This document shows positions 1-7,556 of a stretch of DNA of 38,617 bases, one piece after another. The stretch lies in NCBI GenBank assembly GCA_030065585.1, contig JASJED010000074.1:1-38617 (forward strand), in the 5' to 3' direction. The notes below the pieces were generated by a model. That model searched no databases and was not told the DNA's origin. It saw only the letters and a list, made by a program, of their open reading frames with translations. The translations under genes and the position numbers were made by a program. The number at the start of each line of letters is the position of its first letter. The first letter of the stretch is position 1. The DNA comes from Desulfobacterales bacterium (GTDB taxonomy: Bacteria; Desulfobacterota; Desulfobacteria; Desulfobacterales; UBA5852).

Positions 1-32
1 CCGCCTGATCCCTGACACCCGAAACCTGACAC
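1..32. repeat. CCTGACACC-type short dispersed repeat, copy 1
   Basis: This 32-base stretch matches 2028-2059 at 30 of 32 positions; the core is CCCTGACACCCGAAACCTGA. Both copies are in the same orientation. A related hairpin version lies at 1897-1948. No coding potential is apparent. The repeat starts at the window edge, so its left limit is unknown. Confidence 0.7.
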
Positions 33-419
33 CTTGTAAATTTCTAAAATATTGCGGGAAAGCCATCGGACGGCCTTCAATCCTCCAGGTCGGTCAGCGG
101 ACTTGCTGGGGGAGACGCTTATCTGCGCCTTGTCTAGGCAACGCCCCTCAGAACGTCGCTTATTTCCGCCTTCGCACGCCCCTCCCCCAATTTTCTGCGC
201 AACCCTCAGGTGCGCGCCTTTCAATCAAATCATCAAAGGTTGTGCGGTGGAAAAGAGGTAAGGATAATTCCCATCCATGGGAAGATGATTCCATAATCAT
301 AACTTGGTGTCGAAGGGGCACCTCGGTTAACTTATTGATTTTTTTCAGCGCCCCAATTTCATCAACTGCTGGACCTTTTTTTGCATGTCATCTTTGAAAC
401 TTCGACGGTTGGATAAGGG
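33..419. other. Intergenic region without a convincing gene
   Basis: I see no gene here. A 69-codon open frame at 52-261 has no ribosome binding site, a composition rich in Arg, Pro and Cys, and no recognisable domain. The last 120 bases are more AT-rich and probably hold the promoter of the DUF5658 gene that follows, but no clear -35/-10 pair can be named. Confidence 0.5.
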
Positions 420-947
420 GTGGTCATTTCGACGATAGAAAAAAGCGGGGAGAAGAGCCGTATCGATGCCAAAGGCAACATAGCACCACGCGCTTTTGAT
501 GATCGGCGATCGGGGAACGATCGACGCGATCGATCAAAACGGGGTGTTCGGTTTTTACTTTTCGGGGGCCGGCGCGTGAACTATCGGCGCCACGCGGATC
601 GGCAGCGCATGCTTTATGTCGATTGGTATCACCAATCGCTTTTCGGCACCATCGTGCTGATTTTGCTCCTAAGTGTGATGGATGCCCTACTGACCATTGT
701 TTTGATCAATCACGGGGCCACCGAGATAAATCCCATCATGGCTTTCTATCTGGAGATGGGACCCTATACCTTCCTATTCGTCAAATACGGCCTGACCTGC
801 GCAGGCCTGCTGATTCTGGTGCTCTGCAATAATTTCTTCCTGAGGTCGATCCGGGTCCATGCGGGGGCTTTGTTGTATCTGGTTCTGGTGGCCTTCATCG
901 GTGTCGTCTCCTGGCAGATTTTTCTGATTGGCAAGATGATCGCCTGA
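420..947 (+). CDS. DUF5658 family membrane protein with N-terminal DRRSG motif
   Basis: This 175-residue protein has two parts. Residues 1-60 are highly charged and carry the motif DDRRSGNDRRDR followed by FGGRRVNYRR. From about residue 70 there are three hydrophobic segments, with a MDALLT start and an ATEINP motif after the first one; this matches the DUF5658 pattern as I know it. It is probably an inner-membrane protein of unknown function with a cytoplasmic basic tail. The start is GTG at 420, after GGATAAGGG, which sits close to the start codon. The next in-frame Met is residue 63, which would remove the charged leader. The same DRRSG motif recurs in the small gene at 3344-3529. Confidence 0.8.
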   Translation: MVISTIEKSGEKSRIDAKGNIAPRAFDDRRSGNDRRDRSKRGVRFLLFGGRRVNYRRHADRQRMLYVDWYHQSLFGTIVLILLLSVMDALLTIVLINHGATEINPIMAFYLEMGPYTFLFVKYGLTCAGLLILVLCNNFFLRSIRVHAGALLYLVLVAFIGVVSWQIFLIGKMIA

Positions 948-1117
948 ATTCGGTACCCGGACCCTCACCGAAGCCACAATGGCCAGCGGCCATCCCCCCC
1001 CCTTTTTCCCGGCGGCGGCTTGTGGTAAGAACCCCGAGGGGATCGGCGGCGGAAGGCGCCCCGAGCCTCTGTGCTGTCTGATACCCTGCTGGGGTCTTCC
1101 CACGAACGGATGCTGCC

Positions 1118-1882
1118 ATGTCGCCGCGGACCAGTCTGGATTACCATGGCGGGCGAATTCTGGGCCCGTCTGACCGCTTTCGATTCGGGTGCCATCCCGG
1201 GGTAGCCTGTTTTACGCGCTGCTGCCGGGATGCGGACATGTATCTCTATCCCTACGATATCATCCGCATGAAACGCCACCTGGGGATGACCTCCGAGGAG
1301 TTTCTAAACACCCACAGCGTCGTCGCCATCCGCGACAATCCCCATTTTCCCCACGTGATGCTTAAGATGTCGGATGCCGCCGACCGGGCCTGCCGTTTTC
1401 TCACTGCCGACGGGTGTCAAATTTACCCCCATCGACCTTACGCCTGCCGGGCCTACCCGCTGGAGCGGGCCGTGGCCCGTCAATCGAGGGGCCCGAATCG
1501 AACGGCCTATTACGGCATCGCCCGCCACGTCTACTGCCAAGGTCATGCGGAGCAAACCACATGGACCATCGCCGATTGGTCGGACGACCAGGACCTGGCG
1601 GACTATGAGGCCATGAACGACCAATGGGTGGATGTCGACTCCATTTTCCGCACCAACCCCTGGGGTGACCAGGGGATTCGAAGCCCGGCCCTGCCGATGG
1701 CTTTCATGGCCTGCTATAATATGGACAAATTCAGGCAGTTCGTTTTCGAAAGCTCCTTTTTGACGCGTTTGGCGGTCCCCGCCCCGCGGATTGAAGCCGT
1801 CCGCGCCACGGACGAAGCCCTGATGCTTCTGGGATTCGACTGGGTGCGCCGGATGCTGCGCAACGAAGGACCGCTGGCGTAG
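1118..1882 (+). CDS. YkgJ-type CxxCxxCC cysteine cluster protein
   Basis: The 254-residue protein has the cysteine arrangement of the YkgJ (putative Fe-S or zinc cluster) family. An N-terminal set is at C25, C31, C35 and C36. A second set is at C92, C100 and C110, the last two around CQIYPHRPYACR. The family is thought to bind a metal cluster but its biochemical role is not settled. The C-terminal 100 residues are a family-specific extension without a motif I recognise. The start at ATG 1118 has only a weak ribosome binding site. A second, more compact YkgJ-type gene is at 36378-37070. The gene stands alone, followed by repeats. Confidence 0.82.
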   Translation: MSPRTSLDYHGGRILGPSDRFRFGCHPGVACFTRCCRDADMYLYPYDIIRMKRHLGMTSEEFLNTHSVVAIRDNPHFPHVMLKMSDAADRACRFLTADGCQIYPHRPYACRAYPLERAVARQSRGPNRTAYYGIARHVYCQGHAEQTTWTIADWSDDQDLADYEAMNDQWVDVDSIFRTNPWGDQGIRSPALPMAFMACYNMDKFRQFVFESSFLTRLAVPAPRIEAVRATDEALMLLGFDWVRRMLRNEGPLA

Positions 1883-1896
1883 CGCGTTTTGGGTTT

Positions 1897-1948
1897 AGGT
1901 GTCAGGTGACAGGTGTCGGGTAATTCTGAAACCTGAAACCTGACACCT
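1897..1948. repeat. CCTGACACC-type repeat forming a hairpin
   Basis: AGGTGTCAGGT (1897-1907) is perfectly complementary to ACCTGACACCT (1938-1948), giving an 11-bp stem around an interior with further partial copies of the same word. It begins 14 bases after the stop codon of the YkgJ-type gene and could act as a transcription terminator, although no long T run follows it. Confidence 0.6.
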
Positions 1949-2027
1949 TAGTATGTAATAAACAGGGAGCCCTTGCAGCGGTGTCAGTGTTCAGCTGTCA
2001 GTAAATGGTTCGACTTCGGGGCCATGG

Positions 2028-2059
2028 CCGCCTCATCCCTGACACCCGAAACCTGACAT
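2028..2059. repeat. CCTGACACC-type short dispersed repeat, copy 2
   Basis: This matches positions 1-32 at 30 of 32 bases in the same orientation. It abuts the left end of the 124-bp element starting at 2069, so two different repeat families are nested in one gene-free interval (1883-2218). Confidence 0.7.
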
Positions 2060-2068
2060 TTTATGCGC

Positions 2069-2192
2069 GACGGTTTCGTAATAAATCCGAGATCAAGGCT
2101 TGCGAAGCCCGAGGAATGAGGCGTACATATCGTACGCCGCAGTGACGAGGGGTGAAGCGTAACGCCGATATCGGGCTTATTACAAAACCGTT
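2069..2192 (+). repeat. 124-bp MITE/REP-like element, copy A
   Basis: Terminal inverted repeats are GACGGTTTCGTAA (2069-2081) and TTACAAAACCGTT (2180-2192). The centre is a hairpin GGCGTAC-atatc-GTACGCC. The inner right arm carries GAAGCGTAACGCCGATATCGG-like sequence, shared with the other three copies (14358, 31307, 34408). It encodes no protein. It ends 26 bases before the start codon of the selenoprotein peroxiredoxin, so it lies in or next to that gene's promoter or leader. Confidence 0.85.
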
Positions 2193-2218
2193 TTAGCGAC
2201 AACCGCAGGAGGTGCCTC

Positions 2219-2686
2219 ATGACGCAACTAAAACCCGGAGACCCGGCCCCGGCCTTCGAGGCCCCGGACCAGGACGGCAACATGGTAAGCTTGGGCGACT
2301 TCAACGGCCGCAAGCTCTTCCTCTTTTTCTACCCCAAAGCCAACACCTCGGGGTGAGCCACCCAGGCCCAGGCGGTGCGGGACGCACGGCCCGAACTGGA
2401 TCACAACGGCGTGGCGGCCATCGGGATCAGCCCGGACACGCCCCGCAAACAAAAGAATTTCGACGCCAAGTACACGCTGGGTTTTCCGCTGCTGAGCGAT
2501 CCCGAGCATCGCATCGCGGAAGCCTACGGCGCGTGGGGTGAAAAGAAGATGTACGGCAAGACCTTTATGGGGATCGTGCGCACTTCGGTGCTGATCGACG
2601 AGCAGGGCCGGGTCACGGCGATATGGCCCAAGATCAGCCCCAAGAATACGGTACCTGAGCTGTTCAAGGCGCTAACAGGCGGTTGA
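2219..2686 (+). CDS. BCP/PrxQ-type peroxiredoxin with in-frame TGA at the catalytic position (probable selenoprotein)
   Basis: Reading through one TGA gives a 155-residue thioredoxin-fold peroxiredoxin that reduces peroxides. The N-terminal part (GDPAPAF, LFLFFYPKANTSG) and the C-terminal part (GISPDTP, FPLLSDPEH, RTSVLIDEQG) are in the same frame and together make a full-length BCP-family protein. The TGA (2354-2356, codon 46) follows TSG, exactly where the peroxidatic cysteine lies in this family, so selenocysteine insertion is the best reading. The resolving position five residues on is Gln, and no other Cys is present, so it would be a 1-Sec enzyme. ATG 2219 has a strong AGGAGGT site at 2207-2213. 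A nonsense-mutated pseudogene is the alternative, but the rest of the frame is intact and conserved. The selB, selA and selC genes are not in this window. Confidence 0.85.
2354..2391 (+). promoter_or_regulatory. Candidate bacterial SECIS hairpin after the Sec codon
   Basis: Directly downstream of the TGA, GTGCG (2375-2379) pairs with CGCAC (2383-2387) around a GGA loop. GGCC at 2365-2368 can extend the stem with GGCC at 2388-2391, across a one-sided bulge. Position and size fit a bacterial SECIS element, which lies inside the coding sequence just 3' of UGA. Bacterial SECIS elements are weakly conserved and the fold was judged by eye. Confidence 0.45.
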
Positions 2687-2699
2687 AAAACGATTGCGC

Positions 2700-3137
2700 T
2701 TAGCGCTGCAGTTTGAAGCGAATCCGCAGGATGCCGTCCTGATGGCTGGAGGAGGTGATACGAAATTTGCCGATCGCGCCGGTGGAAGCCACATGAGGAC
2801 CGATGCAGGGGCAGCGGTCATAGTCGCCAACCGCCACAATGCGAATTCGGTCGCCGGCATCCTCGGGCAGCCGCGAAAGATCAAAGGCCTGCCGGGCGGC
2901 GGCGAGATCCATGAAATTCTCCGTCAGGGGCAGATCGGCGGCGATCACGGCGTTTACCTCCGCTTCGAGCCGGCGTTCCTCCACGCTGCTCAGCGGTCGC
3001 GCGAAGCGGTAGTCGCATTTTGATTTCTTCTTCTCGATGTGAGCGCTGAAACAGCGCGGGCAGTCGAAAAGGCGGCCCATGGCCTGGTTGAGGATATGTT
3101 CGGCGCTGTGCATGCGGGGATCGAATACCTTGACCAT
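2700..3137 (-). CDS. Stand-alone alanyl-tRNA editing protein, AlaX-S type
   Basis: The 145-residue protein resembles the second additional (editing) domain of alanyl- and threonyl-tRNA synthetases. It carries the metal-binding HxxxH motif (H10 and H14, in HSAEHIL) and the CxxxH motif (C111 and H115, in CIGPHVAST). AlaX proteins hydrolyse Ser or Gly mischarged onto tRNA-Ala. The length fits the short AlaX-S class. I chose the ATG at 3137, since the protein then starts with MVKVFDPRMHS; the upstream ATG at 3185 would add 16 residues that look non-coding. The gene is convergent with the peroxiredoxin, 13 bases between stop codons. Confidence 0.85.
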   Translation of the reverse strand: MVKVFDPRMHSAEHILNQAMGRLFDCPRCFSAHIEKKKSKCDYRFARPLSSVEERRLEAEVNAVIAADLPLTENFMDLAAARQAFDLSRLPEDAGDRIRIVAVGDYDRCPCIGPHVASTGAIGKFRITSSSHQDGILRIRFKLQR

Positions 3138-3343
3138 CTTGATTTCCCATCGCTGTTGATGATTGCTCGGGCTTCCTACCATCATTGGGGCCAGATGGGA
3201 ATAGCCCGCTGCCGCAAAACCGATTACGGTTGGTGCCAGGATCCCGCGCGGTTTGACAGGACCGCCAAAGCCCTCTATCTTTTAATCATCGTTTAGATTA
3301 GACGTCGAATTCCGGTAGCTAGCCCCCGGCAGCCGAGGATAGA

Positions 3344-3529
3344 ATGATGGGAACCTCCCGCAAAAAACGCAGCCCGGCTGACAGGCGCTCGGGTGTCGAT
3401 CGTCGCCGTACCAATCCCCGTCGCTACACCGGTATTGAAAGACGCATCGATCCCGATTGTCGCAGCAGCCGCGACCGACGTGAAGGCAATGGACCCTGGT
3501 CTGAACTTCAGATGCCGCATATTCGTTAG
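3344..3529 (+). CDS. Small arginine-rich protein with DRRSG repeats
   Basis: This 61-residue protein contains DRRSGVDRRR, then GIERRID, then SSRDRREG, all variants of the motif seen at the N terminus of the DUF5658 protein at 420. The start ATG at 3344 follows GAGG with good spacing. It lacks hydrophobic segments and is strongly basic. Function unknown. It may be a genuine small protein or the leader half of a gene that has lost its membrane domain. Confidence 0.5.
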   Translation: MMGTSRKKRSPADRRSGVDRRRTNPRRYTGIERRIDPDCRSSRDRREGNGPWSELQMPHIR

Positions 3530-3691
3530 GATCCTACCTGACAAGTTTGGGATGCACCAGGATGACCCTGAGCCTTGTACCCTTGGCCATGGCACTCAGC
3601 GGTTGATTGGCGCCGGCCGGTTGCCGACGGTGATCATATCGCCTTAACCGGTGTCTTCCTCGACCCCGTATCCACCAGCGGAGGAATGCAG

Positions 3692-3883
3692 ATGGACGAC
3701 CGAATTGCCCAGGGAAGCGGTGACACGCAAAGTGTTCGCATCGATATTCCCCAGAGTCTGATGTCGAGGGTGCACAACCACTGCAACAAGCGCAACATTA
3801 CCATTCAGGAATTTATTCGCGACGCCCTTTCCGAAAAACTGGAAATGGCCCACAAAGAACGCCGACGCAAACAGCGCGTCTAA
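3692..3883 (+). CDS. Small ribbon-helix-helix (CopG/Arc-like) protein
   Basis: The 63-residue product has a short strand, SVRIDIP (residues 13-19), followed by helix QSLMSRVHNHCNKRN, then TIQEFIRDALSEKLE. This is the pattern of ribbon-helix-helix DNA-binding proteins. The C-terminal tail HKERRRKQRV is basic. The ATG at 3692 has GGAGG seven bases upstream; an ATG two codons earlier sits directly on that site, so I prefer 3692. No toxin-like partner gene is adjacent, so a repressor role is inferred from the fold only. Confidence 0.65.
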   Translation: MDDRIAQGSGDTQSVRIDIPQSLMSRVHNHCNKRNITIQEFIRDALSEKLEMAHKERRRKQRV

Positions 3884-4242
3884 AACCGGATGGTATTCCG
3901 CACGTTCACTTTTCCTGCCGCCTTTCCATTCGTGCGGCGCCGCTCCACTCCCATCGTTTCCGCCGGATGCTGGCCAATCGGGTGACGAAGCGTTTCAAGC
4001 CCCACATGGCCTCCTTGAAGATTACCCATTCGTAAGAAATCACGGATCTGACGATTCCGGAAGATTATGCGCGTAAACGGACCCCCATTCATCGCTGCTG
4101 GCAATTAAGGGTCTGAACCGCTACGGGTCGAATGCCGACCTGGGGTGTTGATTCGCAAGCGAAACCGCGTCCTCAAACGCCGGTCAGCGGTGATTGGCGC
4201 ACACGCCGATTGCAATGGTTGCGGGATACAAGGTGTCAGTGA
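3884..4242. other. Gene-free interval, no assigned content
   Basis: About 360 bases between the ribbon-helix-helix gene and the convergent YqaA-like gene. A 74-codon minus-strand frame (3880-4104) has no ribosome binding site and no recognisable motif, and the plus strand is broken by stops in all frames. It could be decayed coding DNA, but I cannot identify an ancestor. Confidence 0.4.
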
Positions 4243-4701
4243 TCAGGTGGCCAATCGCTGCGCCGCCCAGGCCAAGGCGGCATACCGGGCGGTTTTGCCC
4301 GCAGCCACCAGGAGGGTGAAGCGCCACAGGGGAATGCGCAGGATGCCGCCCACGAAGCACAGGGGATCGCCCACCACCGGGGCCCAGGCCATCAGCAGGG
4401 ACCAACTGCCCCAGCGCTCGTACCAGCGCTCTGCCCTGAGGCGCGCCTGCGCATCGATTTTGAGCCCGCGTCGGATGATGCAGGGGCCTCCCCAGATGCC
4501 CAGCGCCCATGTCGTCATGGCCCCCAGGGTGTTGCCGACGGTGGCGACAACCACCGCCGCGCCGGGGTTGATCTGATGAATCACCAGCGCCACAAGCAAC
4601 CATTCGGAAGCGATCGGTAAGACGGTCGCGGCCAGAAAACTGATACCCAAGAGGGCCGGCAGGCCCCAGTCGATGAGAAGCGCTTCCATGTCGGAGGTCA
4701 T
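4243..4701 (-). CDS. YqaA-like (DedA/SNARE-associated superfamily) membrane protein
   Basis: The 152-residue protein has about four hydrophobic stretches, with the GNTLGAMTTWALG motif after the second and GDPLCFVGGILRIP near residues 110-125. This pattern is typical of the YqaA branch of the DedA-like family, small inner-membrane proteins of uncertain transport function. It starts 18 bases after the stop codon of the hydrolase gene at 4720-5322, so the two are probably one transcript. A second Met at codon 5 (4689) is an alternative start; neither has a strong ribosome binding site. Confidence 0.8.
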   Translation of the reverse strand: MTSDMEALLIDWGLPALLGISFLAATVLPIASEWLLVALVIHQINPGAAVVVATVGNTLGAMTTWALGIWGGPCIIRRGLKIDAQARLRAERWYERWGSWSLLMAWAPVVGDPLCFVGGILRIPLWRFTLLVAAGKTARYAALAWAAQRLAT

Positions 4702-4719
4702 TCGCGGATCGGGGTCTGA

Positions 4720-5322
4720 TCAGTCTTCGACCGCGTAGCCATACTCTTTTGCGTTGACATTGTGGCGTTTTTCCCACCCCAAGGTCGAGGAGGGCGTCGG
4801 ACCGTAGTCATGCCCCGGCCAGACGACGGTATCTTCAGGCAGTTCCATCAGACGGCGGATAGAGGCCCCCAGGGTGGGCCGATCGCCGCCGGGAAGATCG
4901 GTGCGACCGCTGTCGCCCACAAAGAGGGTGTCCCCGGTGAAGAGATTGCCGTCGGCATACAGACAGATGCCGCCGGGCGTGTGGCCGGGGGTGTGGATCA
5001 CCTTCAAGCCAAGGGTGCCCATCTGAATCTGGTCTTTGTCGGAAAGGAAAACATCCGCCCCCGGAAATCCAGCGGCATCGTCGGTGTGGATCATGACGCG
5101 TGCCCCGGTTTGGGCCTTGAGCTGCGCATTGCCGGCCGTATGGTCGCCGTGGGCGTGGGTGTTGACGATCGTCGTAATGGTCAGACCCTCATCGGCGGCG
5201 GCCGCCAGGATGGCCGCCACGTCCGCTCCGGGATCGATTACCAAGGCCTGGCAGGTGCTTTCGCATCCCACCAGATAGCAGAAATTGTCCATCATGCCCA
5301 CTTCGAGCTGTCTGATGATCAT
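4720..5322 (-). CDS. MBL-fold hydrolase, hydroxyacylglutathione hydrolase-like
   Basis: The 200-residue protein has the metallo-beta-lactamase signature THAHGDH (residues 55-61), then HTPGHTPGG near 110, TGDTLFVGDSGRTDLPGG near 130-147, and PGHDYGP near 170. These provide the two-metal site of glyoxalase II-like thioesterases. At this length it lacks the full C-terminal glutathione-binding domain, so the substrate could be another thioester. The ATG at 5322 has GGAGG six bases upstream. It is divergent from the TRAP operon, sharing a 177-base intergenic region, and is followed by the YqaA-like gene. Confidence 0.88.
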   Translation of the reverse strand: MIIRQLEVGMMDNFCYLVGCESTCQALVIDPGADVAAILAAAADEGLTITTIVNTHAHGDHTAGNAQLKAQTGARVMIHTDDAAGFPGADVFLSDKDQIQMGTLGLKVIHTPGHTPGGICLYADGNLFTGDTLFVGDSGRTDLPGGDRPTLGASIRRLMELPEDTVVWPGHDYGPTPSSTLGWEKRHNVNAKEYGYAVED

Positions 5323-5499
5323 CGATGCCTCCGTTTTGCAATTTTAGTCATTTTGCTTTAATGAGATCGTAAATTCCATAGGCGCCCATTATCCGATAGG
5401 CATTTAAAATAAATCGACTGCCGGTGCAAGCGGCACCTGGCAGGGCACGGCCCGCGCATTGGCTGTGCGCCAATTCTTACCATAAGGAATATCCTCGCC

Positions 5500-6417
5500 A
5501 TGCTACCGCCGTCCGGAAACGCAAGCCGTGGTCAGGTCGCCGTCAGCCGGTTGGTCGGCGGCATCGTGCTGACACGGCCTGTCTTTCTCCTGATGTTGCT
5601 TGTGATGCTGCCCGGCTGCAGCCGCATGGTCTCCAACGCGACCAGCGATCTGGCGGACAACCTGGCCCAGGCCATCGCCAACAATGATGACCCGGATACG
5701 GTCAGGGCCGGGGGCCCGGCCTATCTGCTCATGATGGACGGTCTGGTGCACCGCGATCCGGAAAATCCAGACCTGTTGATGCGCGCCGCCGCGCTCTACA
5801 GCGCTTACGGCGAGGCATTTGTCGACGACCCGGACCGGGCCCGCCGACTTTCTCAGCGGGCCTTGCGCTACGCGACACGTGCGCTTTGTGTCCACGCGCC
5901 GGACGACTGCCATTTGCGCCAGGCCGATTTCGACCTATTCGAAGCCCGCCTTCAGCGGGTCGATGAACAGGAGGTGCCGTTGTTCTACACCTGGGGGGCC
6001 GCCTGGGCCGGGTGGATTCAAGCCCGCAGCGACGATCTCGACGCCGTGGCCGAGTTGGCCCGCGTCGAGGCGATCATGCAGCGGATCGCGGTGGTGGATG
6101 AAGATTATCAGCGGGGTAGTGCGCATCTATACCTGGGGGCTTTTGCCATCCTCGTGCCGCCGGCCATGGGCGGTAGACCCGAGGTGGCCCGACAGCATTT
6201 CGAACGGGCGATTGCCCTTTCCGGCGGTGAGAATCTCATGGCCAAGGTGGTTTACGCCCGTCGCTATGCCCGCATGGTCTACGACCGTCCGCTCCACGAC
6301 CGCCTGCTGATGGACGTGTTGGCGGCCGACCCCGATGTGCCCGGGATGGTTCTCTGGAACATTCTGGCCCAGGAGCAGGCCCGGGAACTGCTGGCCAGCG
6401 CCGATGATTTTTTCTAG
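5500..6417 (+). CDS. TatT-type TPR lipoprotein associated with a TRAP transporter
   Basis: The 305-residue protein has a signal peptide ending in a lipobox (LPGC, C40) and a helical repeat body matching the TAtT family, the periplasmic TPR partner of some TRAP transporters, first described in Treponema pallidum. Motifs include DNLAQAIANNDDPDTVRAG near residue 53, PAYLLMMDGLV, and LYLGAFAILVPPAMGG near residue 212. It probably trimerises and feeds ligand to the DctP-like protein encoded next. AAGGAA lies about 12 bases before the ATG. It is the first gene of a four-gene operon (TatT, DctP, DctQ, DctM). Confidence 0.88.
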   Translation: MLPPSGNASRGQVAVSRLVGGIVLTRPVFLLMLLVMLPGCSRMVSNATSDLADNLAQAIANNDDPDTVRAGGPAYLLMMDGLVHRDPENPDLLMRAAALYSAYGEAFVDDPDRARRLSQRALRYATRALCVHAPDDCHLRQADFDLFEARLQRVDEQEVPLFYTWGAAWAGWIQARSDDLDAVAELARVEAIMQRIAVVDEDYQRGSAHLYLGAFAILVPPAMGGRPEVARQHFERAIALSGGENLMAKVVYARRYARMVYDRPLHDRLLMDVLAADPDVPGMVLWNILAQEQARELLASADDFF

Positions 6418-6536
6418 CCCGCGGGCGGCTTGGCCCCCAAGAAGCGCCGGGGCGCCTTGCAACCCTAGAAAAGGGTGTTAGGTTCGATGACATGAATCGA
6501 CCGAATGGCATAACGACGGAAACCCGGGAAAGATTT

Positions 6537-7556
6537 ATGTTGGCTTGTAATTGGCGGTATTGGATCGCCCTTCTGCTGCTGGTGGTCTTTGCGGCTCCGG
6601 CCCAGGCCGTAGTTCTCAAGGTGGCCACCCTCACGCCGGAGGGGTCCAGTTGGATGCGCAAGATGCGCGCGGGGGCCGAGGAAGTGGCCCAGGCCACCGA
6701 CCAGCGCGTGCGCTTCAAATTCTATCCCGGCGGTGTGATGGGCAACGACCGCGCCGTACTGCGCAAGATTCGCGCGGGGCAGCTCCACGGCGGGGCCTTT
6801 CAGGGGGGAACCCTTGCCGGCTACTACGGCGACATTCAAATTTACGGTCTGCCGCTGACGTTCAAGTCCCTCGGCGAAGTCCACCACGTGCGCCAACACA
6901 TGGATCAGGATCTGGTCGAGGGGCTGGAGGCCAACGGCTTCGTCACCTTCGGCCTGGCCGACGGGGGTTTCGCCTATATCATGTCCAATCAGCCGGTGGC
7001 CGACATCGAGGCTTTGGGCCGCTTGAAGGCCTGGGTTCCGGCCAATGACAAGATGATCCTGGATGCCATGCAAGGCTTTGGCTTGAGCCCGATTTCACTG
7101 CCCATCGCCGATGTGCGCACAGGCCTGCAGACCGGCTTGATCGATACCGTGGCGATTTCACCGATCGGGGCCATTGTGCTGCAATGGCACACCCAGGTGA
7201 AATACCTGACCAAGATGCCGCTGGTCTATCTTTTCGGCATCCTGGCGCTGGATCGCAAAGCCTTCTCCCGAATCGCCCCGGCCGATCAGGCGGAGGTGCG
7301 GCGGATCATGACCCGGGTCTGGCGCGAGATGGACGCCATGAACCGCGACGACAATGCCAAGGCACTCGAGGCCTTGCGCACCCAGGGGATCGAATTTATC
7401 GAACCGGCGCCCGATGCCCGCGATATATGGTACCGACGGGCGGAACCCATCCACCGCCAAATCATTGAGGCCGGGCATATCAGCCCCGCCGCCATCGACA
7501 AGTTGGAACGTCTGCTGAATGACTACCGAGCCCGGTTGGCCCGCCAAAATCAATGA
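6537..7556 (+). CDS. dctP: TRAP transporter substrate-binding protein, DctP family
   Basis: The 339-residue periplasmic protein starts with a clear signal peptide (hydrophobic ALLLLVV, cleavage after APAQA) followed by LKVATLTPEGSSW, the usual DctP opening. YPGGVMGNDRAVLRKIRAGQLHGG is the family's next block, split here only for length. The site that is usually an arginine contacting the ligand carboxylate (K-I-R-V-P) reads K-A-W-V-P, with W166 in place of Arg. This suggests a ligand other than a simple carboxylate. I chose ATG 6537, which follows GGGAAAG; ATG 6492 would add 15 residues before the signal peptide. The end overlaps dctQ by 38 bases. Confidence 0.9.
   Translation: MLACNWRYWIALLLLVVFAAPAQAVVLKVATLTPEGSSWMRKMRAGAEEVAQATDQRVRFKFYPGGVMGNDRAVLRKIRAGQLHGGAFQGGTLAGYYGDIQIYGLPLTFKSLGEVHHVRQHMDQDLVEGLEANGFVTFGLADGGFAYIMSNQPVADIEALGRLKAWVPANDKMILDAMQGFGLSPISLPIADVRTGLQTGLIDTVAISPIGAIVLQWHTQVKYLTKMPLVYLFGILALDRKAFSRIAPADQAEVRRIMTRVWREMDAMNRDDNAKALEALRTQGIEFIEPAPDARDIWYRRAEPIHRQIIEAGHISPAAIDKLERLLNDYRARLARQNQ

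Noticed and set aside
52-261. 69-codon open frame near the left edge
   Set aside because: No ribosome binding site, low-complexity Arg/Pro composition and no recognisable domain.
2219-2686. Peroxiredoxin read as a nonsense-mutated pseudogene or as a shorter gene from GTG 2375
   Set aside because: The TGA falls exactly on the catalytic cysteine codon, the upstream half is intact and has a strong ribosome binding site, and a start at 2375 would remove the active site.
3880-4104. 74-codon minus-strand open frame
   Set aside because: No ribosome site or motif; it overlaps the end of the ribbon-helix-helix gene.
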